Below the pieces are notes generated by a model, which was given only the letters and a program-made list of their open reading frames with translations, was not told where the DNA came from and did no database searches. From Pseudobdellovibrionaceae bacterium (GTDB lineage Bacteria; Bdellovibrionota; Bdellovibrionia; Bdellovibrionales; Bdellovibrionaceae), in NCBI GenBank assembly GCA_947449255.1, contig CANFQX010000001.1:1-64000 (forward strand): 64,000 bases of DNA, given 5' to 3'. Made by a program: the position numbers and the translations under genes. Positions 43,083-52,650 of the stretch are shown in pieces (position 1 is the stretch's first letter; each line of letters begins with the position of its first letter).

Positions 43083-43398
43083 ATATTTCCCTTTCCTGCT
43101 TATTAGCTTTCCGTGTGGAAATTATTCTTATCTGAAGAACTCTAACGGTAAAACTAACAAATAAAATTTTATCAGTTGATGTTTTTCCAATAACACCAAA
43201 CCTGATCTCACTAGGTAGTGGCTGAGTTTGAATGCCAAGTGGAAGAATTTCTTTATCATAAAAAACTTCTTCAGCTTCGCTGGTCAAAATTCCATGTTTT
43301 GCTTGGCTTTTATATTCATTTCCAGAATCCCACTGAAATTTAAAAAGTGGCTGTTTTAAAAACTCGACGAGCCATAAAATATATTCAAACTTTGCCAC
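43063..43398 (-). CDS. BrnT-family ribonuclease toxin
   Basis: A 111-residue protein. FKFQWDSGNEYKSQAKHGILTSEAEEVF is the BrnT signature (F-x-W-D-x-x-x-x-x-x-x-x-K-H-G-I ... A-x-x-V-F), followed by RFGVIGKTSTDKILFVSFTVR and IRIISTRKANKQEREIYE. It carries about 18 extra N-terminal residues before the usual start; GTG at 43398 has AGG upstream, but a shorter start is possible. BrnT toxins cleave mRNA. Paired with BrnA downstream. Confidence 0.82.
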   Translation of the reverse strand: MAKFEYILWLVEFLKQPLFKFQWDSGNEYKSQAKHGILTSEAEEVFYDKEILPLGIQTQPLPSEIRFGVIGKTSTDKILFVSFTVRVLQIRIISTRKANKQEREIYEEKND

Positions 43399-43423
43399 GA
43401 ATAAAGGACCTCTCTCCTAATGA

Positions 43424-43438
43424 TAGTGTCGCACACTA
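43424..43438. promoter_or_regulatory. Palindrome TAGTGTCGCACACTA, candidate brnTA operator
   Basis: Perfect 6-bp arms around CGC, 26 bp upstream of brnT, with TATCAT just after it on the minus strand as a possible -10. Confidence 0.6.
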
Positions 43439-43629
43439 CGTAAAAAAGAGCAAATATTAATTGTTGGACCATATTTATCACTTTAATTAAAGGGTATGAC
43501 CTCAAGGAAATATATAAAATAGAAAAAAGTTAATACTTCCGCATCCCCTCTGAGATTCGGCCGGAGAGACTCTTTAGAGTGAGTTTATAAAAAAATATTA
43601 TGTTACAGTGAATATAAACAAAAAAACTC

Positions 43630-45471
43630 TTAAAAATTAGACTCCAAAAGAAAGCTAAGGAAAGTCCCATTCAGAGAGGATTTATTAACAGAATCCGCAG
43701 AAGCATAACTTGCGGGCCCCGTGGTGGCCTTGTAAGACAAACCATCCGTGCGTTGCGTGATCCCCATGAGCCCGGTGATTTGTCGGCTCAAACGATAACT
43801 GCCCAGCAGTCCAAGCTGATAAGACAGGACTGACGAAATGTCCTGATCGTTAGGAGTTTGAATTTTCAATAAAGGCAAATAAACATGACCATTGATTTGA
43901 AGCCCTAATTTTGGTGTCAATGAATGCCAATACTCAAGTCCCAAATGCGGACCCACCGCAGAAACTTTATCAAAATTCACTTTACCAAGGGAGGGATCTC
44001 CAATGCTCTCTGGAACTTCTTTATAAAAGGCACCCACTTGAAACCTGTATTCACCCTTGTCGCCCGAGGCCTTCTTGGTCACCAAATTAGCCTCAACAGC
44101 GGCATAAGTTTGCACTTTGCCTTGCAAGGTGAAACCACCAAAATCAGCCATGCCGACAAAACCAAAAAGATTTTTGGGATGATACCACCCCAAACCCAGC
44201 CGCCCTGTGCCGCCAATCGCATCAAAACTTGTCGTCGAATTTTTTTCAGCATTAGAACCAAGATATTTAATTTGTGTAATTTGATAACTGGCAAATCCAT
44301 ACCAACCTCTGGATCTTTCAAAAGAAGAGCGCAGCTGCGAAATAAATTTTGCAGCCGCGTTTCTGCGATCAGCGGCCTCTGTGACCTTGCGATATTCATT
44401 TTCAGCTACAGCAGAACGATTTCCCGATCTGACAGCAAATTCAATCCGTGCGGGCTTTGAATCGGGACGCAGTGATCCCTTCGCTTGAACTTCTAACTGG
44501 TATCGACCGCCACTCCATTTTGGTTCAAACTGAAGTGAAGTCTCGTTAAAATTTTTAAGCTCTTTCAATTTTATCCAATGACCAGACTTGGATTCATAGC
44601 TTGAAATCACCACATCAAAGCCTTGCGTGAAGTCGGGCTTTGTCCATTCGATCTCGCGCACAAATTCATTTTCTGGCGCCGTGATTTCTGGGGTTTCAAG
44701 TTGTGCTCCAGCCAGGGTGAATTGAGATTCGGTGGGACTGTCGCTTGCGATACCTTCTTCAGTGATGGCCTTTACCTGCCACGTGTATTTCATAGCGACC
44801 GGCAACTCTAATTTCAAAAAAGGAGCCGCAACTTGTTCTGATTTTTTAAACGAACCGTCCAAGGACTCTATTGCAAAAACATATTGATCGGCATTGGGGA
44901 CTGGATCCCAAGCCAACTGCAGCTCTTGAAAGCGGGGATTTTTGGAAGCCAGTTCAGCATCATTTCTGGGGCGCAAACCTTTGACGGATTCAAGTCCCAC
45001 CTCGAAATCACTGGCTTTGCCCCAGTTTCCAGCGACGTGACTTTCATTCAGGGTTCTTATTTTTAGCAGGTAATGGCCTGGCAAAAATTGCCCCACGAAA
45101 GTATTTTCTTTTGATTCATAGATGTCTGATTTTTGCTCAACTTGACCTTTTTTTACGATGGACAGTTGATAGGATTCTGCGCCCTTGATGACTTCCCACT
45201 CCATTTCAACTTTGCGTGGGGTGGGCTCGGCCCAGCTTTTGATGGGGATTGAGATGGATAGGAATAAAAATAGGGAGAACACAAGAAAGGACGCTAGCCT
45301 TGATAAAATAAGTGAGCTCTTGAAAAATTCAAAATTTTTCAAGGCAAATAAAAAGCTATTTTTTTTTTGAGACAGCTTTATTCTTGAGTTAAATATCAAA
45401 AGGGATCTCCGTCCTTCTCCTTTTCGGCGATAACAAAACTTTGATGAATCATAAAGACCCCTTGTCTTCAT
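43630..45471 (-). CDS. FnIII-domain protein with C-terminal outer-membrane barrel
   Basis: A 613-residue exported protein. After a long basic leader, a hydrophobic signal segment (about 55-80) ends near SWA-EP. Three or more fibronectin III-like domains follow (about 85-350: LQLAWDPVPNADQYVFAI, YTWQVKAITEEG, IEWTKPDFTQGFDVVI). The last 240 residues (from about 375) are alternating amphipathic strands ending ...LLESNF, the C-terminal Phe typical of outer-membrane barrels. The FnIII part is probably periplasmic. The true start may be downstream, since the leader before the signal is unusually long. Divergent from the RCC1 lipoprotein gene. Confidence 0.75.
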   Translation of the reverse strand: MKTRGLYDSSKFCYRRKGEGRRSLLIFNSRIKLSQKKNSFLFALKNFEFFKSSLILSRLASFLVFSLFLFLSISIPIKSWAEPTPRKVEMEWEVIKGAESYQLSIVKKGQVEQKSDIYESKENTFVGQFLPGHYLLKIRTLNESHVAGNWGKASDFEVGLESVKGLRPRNDAELASKNPRFQELQLAWDPVPNADQYVFAIESLDGSFKKSEQVAAPFLKLELPVAMKYTWQVKAITEEGIASDSPTESQFTLAGAQLETPEITAPENEFVREIEWTKPDFTQGFDVVISSYESKSGHWIKLKELKNFNETSLQFEPKWSGGRYQLEVQAKGSLRPDSKPARIEFAVRSGNRSAVAENEYRKVTEAADRRNAAAKFISQLRSSFERSRGWYGFASYQITQIKYLGSNAEKNSTTSFDAIGGTGRLGLGWYHPKNLFGFVGMADFGGFTLQGKVQTYAAVEANLVTKKASGDKGEYRFQVGAFYKEVPESIGDPSLGKVNFDKVSAVGPHLGLEYWHSLTPKLGLQINGHVYLPLLKIQTPNDQDISSVLSYQLGLLGSYRLSRQITGLMGITQRTDGLSYKATTGPASYASADSVNKSSLNGTFLSFLLESNF

Positions 45472-45590
45472 TTATTTTACAATACCAAGCCCAAATTCGA
45501 GACGTCTCAAAATGCGGCAATGTTTTTTTCACTTTAGTCCTGTTGGCTCTCCCAAATATACCGAAAAGATGAAGGTCGGGAGGACTCAGT

Positions 45591-48500
45591 CTGTTTAAAA
45601 TTTTAATTGTCTTGTCAGCTTTATTTTCGGGCCTAATCGCCTGCACGGACACAAATCCAGATGTGAAGGTCTTGAACAGTCAAAATCTCGGGATTATTGG
45701 GTTTCAAAATGAGCTTGTGTTCAATGATCAGATTTATATAGCCGATCCACTTCTTCAGGTGACTTCACAATTCTTTGGCCCCGTGACTGACATTGCAATT
45801 TCTGAAGGGTCCCTCTGTGCTCCTGCTGAGACCGCGACTTGGTTGGATTTAAAAACCAATATCCCCTTTACTTTGTCGCCAGGCGATGGGCCGAAGGTCT
45901 TGAGCTTTCGCTACCGCAACAGCTTCATGATGTTTGACTGCCAAAGTATCACTGTGGTTTTGGATACGACAGCCCCTGTTTTTGCGAATTTGAATCCACC
46001 CACAATTTCCGCGGTCGCCAGTCAGGATATTGCAAACACACCCATCCTAACCTGGTCAGAGGCGACTGACAACGGTTCGGGGATTAGAAATTATGAGCTG
46101 TCTTTGGCTTCATTATCCCCAGGGGGCATTGCAACACAAATTGTTGATTGGACTGATTTCAAAAAAGGTCTTTCTGGGGGACTGACTGGTTTAAATTTAG
46201 ATAATGGGTCTTATGAGTTACGACTTCGTGCTGTTGATAATTTACTTCAAGTTTCCGAAACACAGTCTTTAGTTTTTGACAAAATCACGGTCCCTATTCC
46301 CTCACTGGCACTGATTCCAAATGTTCTAATTGGGAGTGCAATACCTACGATTACTGTAAGTTCTGCAAATGCTACAAACGGTTTTGTCAGTGGCGATTTG
46401 ATTTCCTTATATACTGATAGTAACTGTACGGGTCTCCTTCAAGAGCTAAATGCAACAACCAGCTCAGTTGATTTTGTTCCTGTCCTTCTCATAGATGGAC
46501 CTTACAAATTCTATGCAAACACCCTCCGAAATGGTTTGTTTTCGGCTTGCTCTTCAGGAATTAGTTACACCTTAGATACCCTAGCGCCTGTAATAAGCTT
46601 GTCAGATCCAAGGCCTTCAATAGGTAATAGTTCGAGCGCATTTGTATGGACAGTCGATTATACTGGTGCGGATTTCGTCACACTGAAAGCTTCAGATATT
46701 TCTTTTTTAGGCCAAGATACAACAGGCTGTGTGGCAAATGTATCTAACGTTTCAATCGCGGCGGCCACTGTCACGGTCACAGGTTGCACGGCCCCGGCCA
46801 GCGATCTAGGCATTCAAATCGCGAATGGCTCTGCGATTGATCTGGCAGGTAATCGGGCTGCTTCGATTTCATCTAACACCTCCAGCGCAATGGCTTTTGC
46901 CACTGTCGATAATGTCGCGCCCGCTGTGACAATTGGCAATGTTAATTTAAGCTTGGGAAATTCCAAATCCACTTTTATTTGGCCTGTAACTTATGTTGGG
47001 GCCACGGCCATTCCCTTACTTGCAAGCGACGTTATTTTGAATGACCCAAATTTGGGTTGTACTGTACTCATTGCTGATAGCCCAAGCAACTCCTCGATAA
47101 AAAATATTGTCGTCCGCGGCTGCACAGGCAATGGCCATCTATCTGTAAGCATAAAAGCCGGCACTGCCAGCGACGCAGCCGGAAATTCTGCCCCCAGCGC
47201 TAGCGGTTCTGATTTTGCATTGATTGACAACACTAGCAACACTAGCAACATCATCACCATCGGCAACCCCAATCCAAGTTTCGGCAGTTCAACCACGGCC
47301 TTTGTTTGGCCTGTGACCTACATGAATGCAGCTTTGATCACTTTGGTCCCGGCTAATATCAATTTGCTAGGTGCGACTGCCGGCTGTTCCCTGGCTGTGG
47401 GTGAGGGACTGACTGCAAATGTTAAAAATATCATTGTTACAAATTGCACCGGCAGTGGCACACTCACTTTTAGTATTGCCGGTGGCACAGCCACGGATTC
47501 GTCTGGAAATCAATTCCCACCCTCTGGGGTATCCGCAGCGGTGACTTTAGATCAGCAGATTTATACCATTCAATTCGCGAACCCTTCGGACGCAATTTTT
47601 GAGGGCAATGCAGACAACACTCAAAGTATTTCATTGACGATTGATCCAGCACCGGCCCGTGATGTTACTGTTAACTTGAGTGTGAATCCGGCAGCCACAA
47701 CTGCGGCGCCTGCAGACTACAGTTTTCCTTCAATAAGGAGCGTAACTTTCTTAGCGAACAGCACCAGCACCGCCATGGACTACATTTATCATGGAAATAA
47801 AAATCAGGAAATTTCCAAAATCCTTCAATTGGATATTGCCTCTATGAATGGGCAGGTGAATTCAAGGGTCGGTCCAAATCAACGGGTGCAGAGATTAATA
47901 AAAGATGATGACAATCTAAATATTCTAACTGCTCCTTTCGATGGATTCACCAATATTTCCGCCGGTGAAAGTCATACTTGCGGAGTTACCAATTCTGGCG
48001 TGATGAAATGTTGGGGAGACAATAGATTCGGTCAACTGGGCAGCGGACCAACCGCTCCGGGCGCAGTCCCGCAATCCAACACTCCTCTAGGCATTGATCT
48101 TGCGACAAAATATTCGCAAGTCACCGCGGGAGGCAGTCACACCTGCGGGTTGGCATTTGCAAATATAAATACACCTGGAACATTAAGTTGCTGGGGGGAT
48201 AATACCTATGGGCAGCTTGGCAGCGGTCCAAACACTGCGGGTGCAGTCCCACAATCAAATAATCCTGTTAAAGTTGATCAAGGAACAAACTACCAACAAA
48301 TCGCAGCGGGCAGCCTTCACACTTGTGGACTAACTTCAAGTGGTCAATTGAAATGTTGGGGAGACAACTCAAAAGGTCAGCTGGGCATTAGACCAGCTGG
48401 TACAAGCACAAAACCGATAATCTTCCTTCCGACGGTGATTGATGACTCTACGGCAATTTACCTCCAAGTCACGGCTGGCGCCTCCCACACCTGTGGGATC

Positions 48501-50153
48501 ACGTCGGCAAAAGTATTAAAATGTTGGGGCGACAACTCAATGGGCCAGCTTAACAACGGACAATCCCTACAATCCTATGTGCCCCTCGTGATCGATTCAG
48601 GGACTCAATACCAAAACGTCTCTGCGGGTGCTTTTCACACCTGCGGGATCACTACAGGTGGAGTACTCAAATGCTGGGGCGACAACTCAAATGGCCAGCT
48701 AGGCAGCGGCGACCTCTTACCTCCGGCACTGGCCACTCCCCTTGTCATTGTCGATTCAGTGTCCTACACGCAAGTTTCAGCCGGTACCGTTCACACCTGC
48801 GGGATTACTACAGGTGGAGTCCTTAAATGCTGGGGAAGCAACCTCCTGGGCACGCTCGGAAATGGACTGCCCACCCCGTCCTACACCCCATTGGTGATTG
48901 ATTCTGCAAATCTGTATGCAAAAATCTCCGCGGGCTCTGCTCATTCTTGTGGAATCACTTTAACAGGAGAGTTAAAATGCTGGGGAGATAATTTTACAGG
49001 CCAACTTGGCAATGGACTCTCCGAAACTTCCCATACGCCCTCTGTGATTGACTCCACGACTGGCTACCAACAAGTTTCTGCCGGTACTTCTCACACCTGT
49101 GGAATCAACTCCACCGGATCGTTGAAATGTTGGGGAGACAACAATTCGAATCAGCTTGGCAACGGACAATCCATACAATCCTATTCGCCCCTTGTCATTG
49201 ATTCAGAGACCAATTACCGACAAGTCTCTGCAGGTGATCTTCACACCTGTGGGATCACTTTAACTGGAGTGTTAAAATGCTGGGGGAAAAACATACCAGA
49301 CCCGCTTAACAATGGACTCTTTACCAATTCTAGCACGCCTGTTGTGATTGATTCTTTAGCTAGCTACTTACAAATCTCAGCCGGTCTTTCACACACCTGT
49401 GGGATCACCTCGAAAAGTGATTTAAAATGTTGGGGAGATAACCCCAACGGCGAGCTAGGCTATGGATCACCAACTGCAAATCCCTCATCTGCTAAGCCTT
49501 TACTGATTGATTCTGGAATCATCTACTCACAAGTCGCTGTAGGCAATAGTCACAGTTGTGGAATAACAGTGGCAAATGTAAATACCGATCCAATATTAAA
49601 ATGTTGGGGAGATAATTCTAACGGCCAGCTTGGCGATGGATCACAACCTGCAATACCCAAATCTGCTACGCCTTTGCCCATTGATCCTGGAATCATTTAC
49701 TCACAAGTCGCCCTGGGCGCTTATCACACCTGTGCGATCACTTTTGCAAGAGTGTTAAAATGTTGGGGAGATAATTCTAACGGCCAGCTTGGCTATGGGC
49801 CACCAGCGGCAACTCCCCAATCAAATACACCACTCACAATCGATTCGAAGAATAACTACTTGAAAGTCGCAGCGGGTCCTCGTCACACCTGTGCGATCAC
49901 TTTTGCAGGAGTGTTAAAATGTTGGGGAGATAATTCTTCCGGCCAACTTGGCTATGTATTACCAAGCGGAATCACTCAATCAAATACTCCGACAGACGTT
50001 GATCCTGGCATTTTATACAAGGACATATCAACAGGCTCAAGTCACACCTGCGGCTTAACTCAAGCTAATGAATTAAAATGCTGGGGCGACGACTTATACG
50101 GCCAACTCGGGCGAGGCCTCTGGACAAACCTCCCAGGCTTCGTCATTCAATAA
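45591..50153 (+). CDS. Giant RCC1-repeat lipoprotein
   Basis: About 1520 residues. Lipoprotein signal ending in lipobox LIAC. Next are an FnIII-like domain (about 115-225) and three Ig-like repeats of about 110 residues (about 325-645: F-x-W-P-V-T-Y ... C-T-G-x-G ... D-x-x-G-N). A Calx-beta-like segment (about 650-770) is followed by 14 RCC1-type repeats, each with H-T-C-G ... L-K-C-W-G-D-N ... G-Q-L-G. Two Cys per repeat suggest a disulfide in every blade; fourteen blades would make two seven-bladed propellers. An in-frame CTG at 45591, after GGGAGGA, gives the signal MFKILIVLSALFSG, better than TTG at 45612. Surface location likely. Confidence 0.88.
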   Translation: MFKILIVLSALFSGLIACTDTNPDVKVLNSQNLGIIGFQNELVFNDQIYIADPLLQVTSQFFGPVTDIAISEGSLCAPAETATWLDLKTNIPFTLSPGDGPKVLSFRYRNSFMMFDCQSITVVLDTTAPVFANLNPPTISAVASQDIANTPILTWSEATDNGSGIRNYELSLASLSPGGIATQIVDWTDFKKGLSGGLTGLNLDNGSYELRLRAVDNLLQVSETQSLVFDKITVPIPSLALIPNVLIGSAIPTITVSSANATNGFVSGDLISLYTDSNCTGLLQELNATTSSVDFVPVLLIDGPYKFYANTLRNGLFSACSSGISYTLDTLAPVISLSDPRPSIGNSSSAFVWTVDYTGADFVTLKASDISFLGQDTTGCVANVSNVSIAAATVTVTGCTAPASDLGIQIANGSAIDLAGNRAASISSNTSSAMAFATVDNVAPAVTIGNVNLSLGNSKSTFIWPVTYVGATAIPLLASDVILNDPNLGCTVLIADSPSNSSIKNIVVRGCTGNGHLSVSIKAGTASDAAGNSAPSASGSDFALIDNTSNTSNIITIGNPNPSFGSSTTAFVWPVTYMNAALITLVPANINLLGATAGCSLAVGEGLTANVKNIIVTNCTGSGTLTFSIAGGTATDSSGNQFPPSGVSAAVTLDQQIYTIQFANPSDAIFEGNADNTQSISLTIDPAPARDVTVNLSVNPAATTAAPADYSFPSIRSVTFLANSTSTAMDYIYHGNKNQEISKILQLDIASMNGQVNSRVGPNQRVQRLIKDDDNLNILTAPFDGFTNISAGESHTCGVTNSGVMKCWGDNRFGQLGSGPTAPGAVPQSNTPLGIDLATKYSQVTAGGSHTCGLAFANINTPGTLSCWGDNTYGQLGSGPNTAGAVPQSNNPVKVDQGTNYQQIAAGSLHTCGLTSSGQLKCWGDNSKGQLGIRPAGTSTKPIIFLPTVIDDSTAIYLQVTAGASHTCGITSAKVLKCWGDNSMGQLNNGQSLQSYVPLVIDSGTQYQNVSAGAFHTCGITTGGVLKCWGDNSNGQLGSGDLLPPALATPLVIVDSVSYTQVSAGTVHTCGITTGGVLKCWGSNLLGTLGNGLPTPSYTPLVIDSANLYAKISAGSAHSCGITLTGELKCWGDNFTGQLGNGLSETSHTPSVIDSTTGYQQVSAGTSHTCGINSTGSLKCWGDNNSNQLGNGQSIQSYSPLVIDSETNYRQVSAGDLHTCGITLTGVLKCWGKNIPDPLNNGLFTNSSTPVVIDSLASYLQISAGLSHTCGITSKSDLKCWGDNPNGELGYGSPTANPSSAKPLLIDSGIIYSQVAVGNSHSCGITVANVNTDPILKCWGDNSNGQLGDGSQPAIPKSATPLPIDPGIIYSQVALGAYHTCAITFARVLKCWGDNSNGQLGYGPPAATPQSNTPLTIDSKNNYLKVAAGPRHTCAITFAGVLKCWGDNSSGQLGYVLPSGITQSNTPTDVDPGILYKDISTGSSHTCGLTQANELKCWGDDLYGQLGRGLWTNLPGFVIQ

Positions 50154-50587
50154 CAAACCCGCGCCTGAATCAACTCAAGCCCCGTATCCCCGCCATGAAG
50201 CAAGGGATTGGGTTTTCTCAAACGAATGAATAAAACTTGATCCACCCAGCCCAGAGTTCCGTCCATGGGCTTTTTAATTTCCACCGTCATCTGAGTGGAT
50301 TGATTTAAATACCCTGAAACTTTTTTAATCTCGGCAAAGTTCTCAATAACAAAACGACGTTCGGACTGAGTGCCCTCGTTCACAACATAAATGAATTGAT
50401 TTTTTGGCGTTTTTTGCATGCGCAAGAAGCCCTTCATTTCATATTTGCCACAAAGGGCTTCCGCAAAAGCCACCTTCCCCTGAAAAATAAAACCCAGACA
50501 AAACAGGATCTGCACAAGACGAAGCCTTCTCATTTGCCGCTTTAAAAAATCAACCAACTTGATATCCGCAATTTGCATTACGACCAT
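50147..50587 (-). CDS. Small exported protein, last gene of the caspase-like cluster
   Basis: A 146-residue protein with a hydrophobic signal (about 24-42, cleavage near AFA-EA) after a basic leader. The mature part is beta-rich with two cysteines (residues 46 and 145). The ATG at 50587 follows AAGGA; starting at residue 19 would give a more standard signal length. It lies 11 bp after the caspase-like gene and its 3' end overlaps the RCC1 gene by 7 bp. No family recognised. Confidence 0.65.
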   Translation of the reverse strand: MVVMQIADIKLVDFLKRQMRRLRLVQILFCLGFIFQGKVAFAEALCGKYEMKGFLRMQKTPKNQFIYVVNEGTQSERRFVIENFAEIKKVSGYLNQSTQMTVEIKKPMDGTLGWVDQVLFIRLRKPNPLLHGGDTGLELIQARVCY

Positions 50588-50598
50588 AAAAATCCTTT

Positions 50599-52101
50599 TT
50601 AAAGTTTAAAATCTCGGCAAGGATTTGAATCGATCTCTCCTTTGAGAGCGGCCGATCTTTTTCTTTCCTCTGTGTTTTTCTTATAGAGTTCATCATAAAG
50701 TTTCTTAGCTTCGAGGCCAACTTTATTGGCCCGGCTAAAGGTCTCTTCGTCAGTGTGGACAATATATTGCAAGGCTTGCAGTTTGCCGTGGGCCTCTGGA
50801 CTTAATTTGGCCGCAATGCCGTCTCTGATTTTTATTTTTGCTAAATTAAGATCAATCAATGCCTGCATATTTTTTCTTCCATCAATTTCCTTAGGACGAG
50901 AATTTTCTAAAACCCTCCGAAAAACCGAATTAGACCCTTCATAGTTAGCACTTAAAAAGGCCATGGGCTCATCTCCCTTCCATAAGTCCTTTTGCGCGCC
51001 ATAATTATCTTCCAGGATTTTTTTAATCTCAGCTTCAGCCTTGTTCGCAGCCTTAAGTGCCTCTTCATATTTTATCTGATAATTTCGATAATCTTCCAAG
51101 GCCTGCTTTAAAGGCTTTGTATCCAAATCCTTTAAAACCGCAGACTGTTTGGCGATAAAATTCTGTAATTTCTTATAGTCGTCTTGATGCTGACACGATA
51201 TTTGATCAATTTTTTTCCGATTGTACATGGAATCGAAATCGTTTTTATTTTTATAATTAAAATAAAGATAAGGTGTGATCAGCTCATACAGCTCTGCTTC
51301 AGCCACCTGTCCCTCTGGCGTCGAAATCATCGGAAAATCAGGATTGTCAGAGGACTTGCGGGCGTTTAAATAAACCTCTTCCAGATTTTTTCCACTTTTC
51401 ATTTTATCATAAAACTTTCCAGAAAAATGGGTCGAGTAGTTAAAGAAAAATATTTTTTGTCCCCCACCAAACGCCGGATGTGCACTCCCCGCGGAGGAAA
51501 TCAAACAAGTCTGCTTGTCATTGAGGGCTTGAGTATTCCCCGAATAGCAACTGTTGTCGATGATCGCGAGCTTGACACCCTTTTGATGAGCCAAGTCCAT
51601 AATAGGTTTTAGACGATCCATTGAAAAAGTCTGAGTTCCCTGCGCACCCACTTTGTTCGACAACACAATGTCGTGGGATCTCTGTCCGTTTTGACCACCT
51701 TCGACTCCGTGCGTGTCGACGATCAGCATCAGTTGATCGTTTTTTTTAAGGGTGCCCTCGTTTAATTTTTTTGTAATCTCAGACAAGGAATCTTTAAATC
51801 CCTCTTCATTGAAAGGACTCCACCGACTGGCTTTTTTAAAATTACTTTTTAAAAGCGACTCTGTATCAGAGTGTCCGCCATTGAAAATGACCGCGGCTTT
51901 CCAATCTGAATGGCCAACAAAACTGCCCAGATTTTCCATGTTGCGATCAAACATGGTGGTTGTTCCCGTGGGCTCACCGCCGCCACCTAAAACATAGAGG
52001 TGCTTTTCGTTGGCAGATACTTTAGAAAAAAACAAAAAGGCCACCAACTGGCCTAAGAGAAAAAAAACTTTTATAAAATAAAGTGGATTTTTTTTATGCA
52101 T
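50599..52101 (-). CDS. Secreted caspase-like (clan CD) peptidase with coiled-coil tail
   Basis: A 500-residue exported protein: signal peptide 1-30 (cleavage VSA-NE). A caspase/C13-like catalytic domain follows: QLMLIVDTHGVEGG with His131, then VKLAIIDNSCYSGNT with Cys185, the His/Cys dyad after two hydrophobic strands. Residues about 300-490 are long charged helices (ALEDYRNYQIKYEEALKAANKAEAEIKKI), probably coiled coil. Clan CD enzymes cut after specific residues, typically Asp, Arg or Asn; specificity is not predictable. It starts 9 bp after the barrel gene. Location in the periplasm or outside is inferred from the signal. Confidence 0.75.
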   Translation of the reverse strand: MHKKNPLYFIKVFFLLGQLVAFLFFSKVSANEKHLYVLGGGGEPTGTTTMFDRNMENLGSFVGHSDWKAAVIFNGGHSDTESLLKSNFKKASRWSPFNEEGFKDSLSEITKKLNEGTLKKNDQLMLIVDTHGVEGGQNGQRSHDIVLSNKVGAQGTQTFSMDRLKPIMDLAHQKGVKLAIIDNSCYSGNTQALNDKQTCLISSAGSAHPAFGGGQKIFFFNYSTHFSGKFYDKMKSGKNLEEVYLNARKSSDNPDFPMISTPEGQVAEAELYELITPYLYFNYKNKNDFDSMYNRKKIDQISCQHQDDYKKLQNFIAKQSAVLKDLDTKPLKQALEDYRNYQIKYEEALKAANKAEAEIKKILEDNYGAQKDLWKGDEPMAFLSANYEGSNSVFRRVLENSRPKEIDGRKNMQALIDLNLAKIKIRDGIAAKLSPEAHGKLQALQYIVHTDEETFSRANKVGLEAKKLYDELYKKNTEERKRSAALKGEIDSNPCRDFKL

Positions 52102-52110
52102 ATTGAAATC

Positions 52111-52584
52111 TTAGAATCTGACCCTGACGCCAATCCCAAGATCCAAGTCCGTGCGGATTTTTGAAATTAAATCCAAGGTCAGTGCCATTTCACCGAAAAA
52201 CTCAAAATCTGGATTCGAGATATTATAGATCAAACCCAAAGGTGCCCTAGGTCCCAGCGCCACAACATTGTCATTGTTATTGTTTTTGTAATCAATGAGC
52301 CGAACTCCCAGGCCATAATACAAATCCACGGGTCCCTGCCTGCCGCCAAAACTGCGCGCATGCTCAGTGAGATAAGTCACATGCAAATGAGTTCCATCAT
52401 AATAACCCGAAGAAGCTGCCAAGGCGCCTTCAATCGAGTGACGAGAATCTAAACCAAAGCGAACGGACAACCCGGAGGGATCACCCAGCACTGCACCCAC
52501 GGCTGAATCTGCCATGACCGGCTCTGTGGTTAACAGAAAAAAAACTAGGGCGAATAAAAAATCAAAAAAATTCGACCGAAACAT
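52111..52584 (-). CDS. Small outer-membrane barrel-like protein
   Basis: A 157-residue protein with a signal peptide (cleavage VMA-DS, about residue 25). The mature sequence is alternating amphipathic beta strands (AVGAVLGDPSGLSVRFGL ... LYYGLGVRL ... FFGEMALTLDL) ending in ...GVRVRF, an aromatic C-terminus. About eight strands would fit a small barrel. GGAGG precedes the ATG at 52584. Immediately upstream of the caspase-like gene. Confidence 0.7.
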   Translation of the reverse strand: MFRSNFFDFLFALVFFLLTTEPVMADSAVGAVLGDPSGLSVRFGLDSRHSIEGALAASSGYYDGTHLHVTYLTEHARSFGGRQGPVDLYYGLGVRLIDYKNNNNDNVVALGPRAPLGLIYNISNPDFEFFGEMALTLDLISKIRTDLDLGIGVRVRF

Positions 52585-52650
52585 AAAGGAGCCTCCAATA
52601 AATAAAACTCTTTTAAAAATACTTTTTTCAGGCTTCAGGTTTTGTTCATT

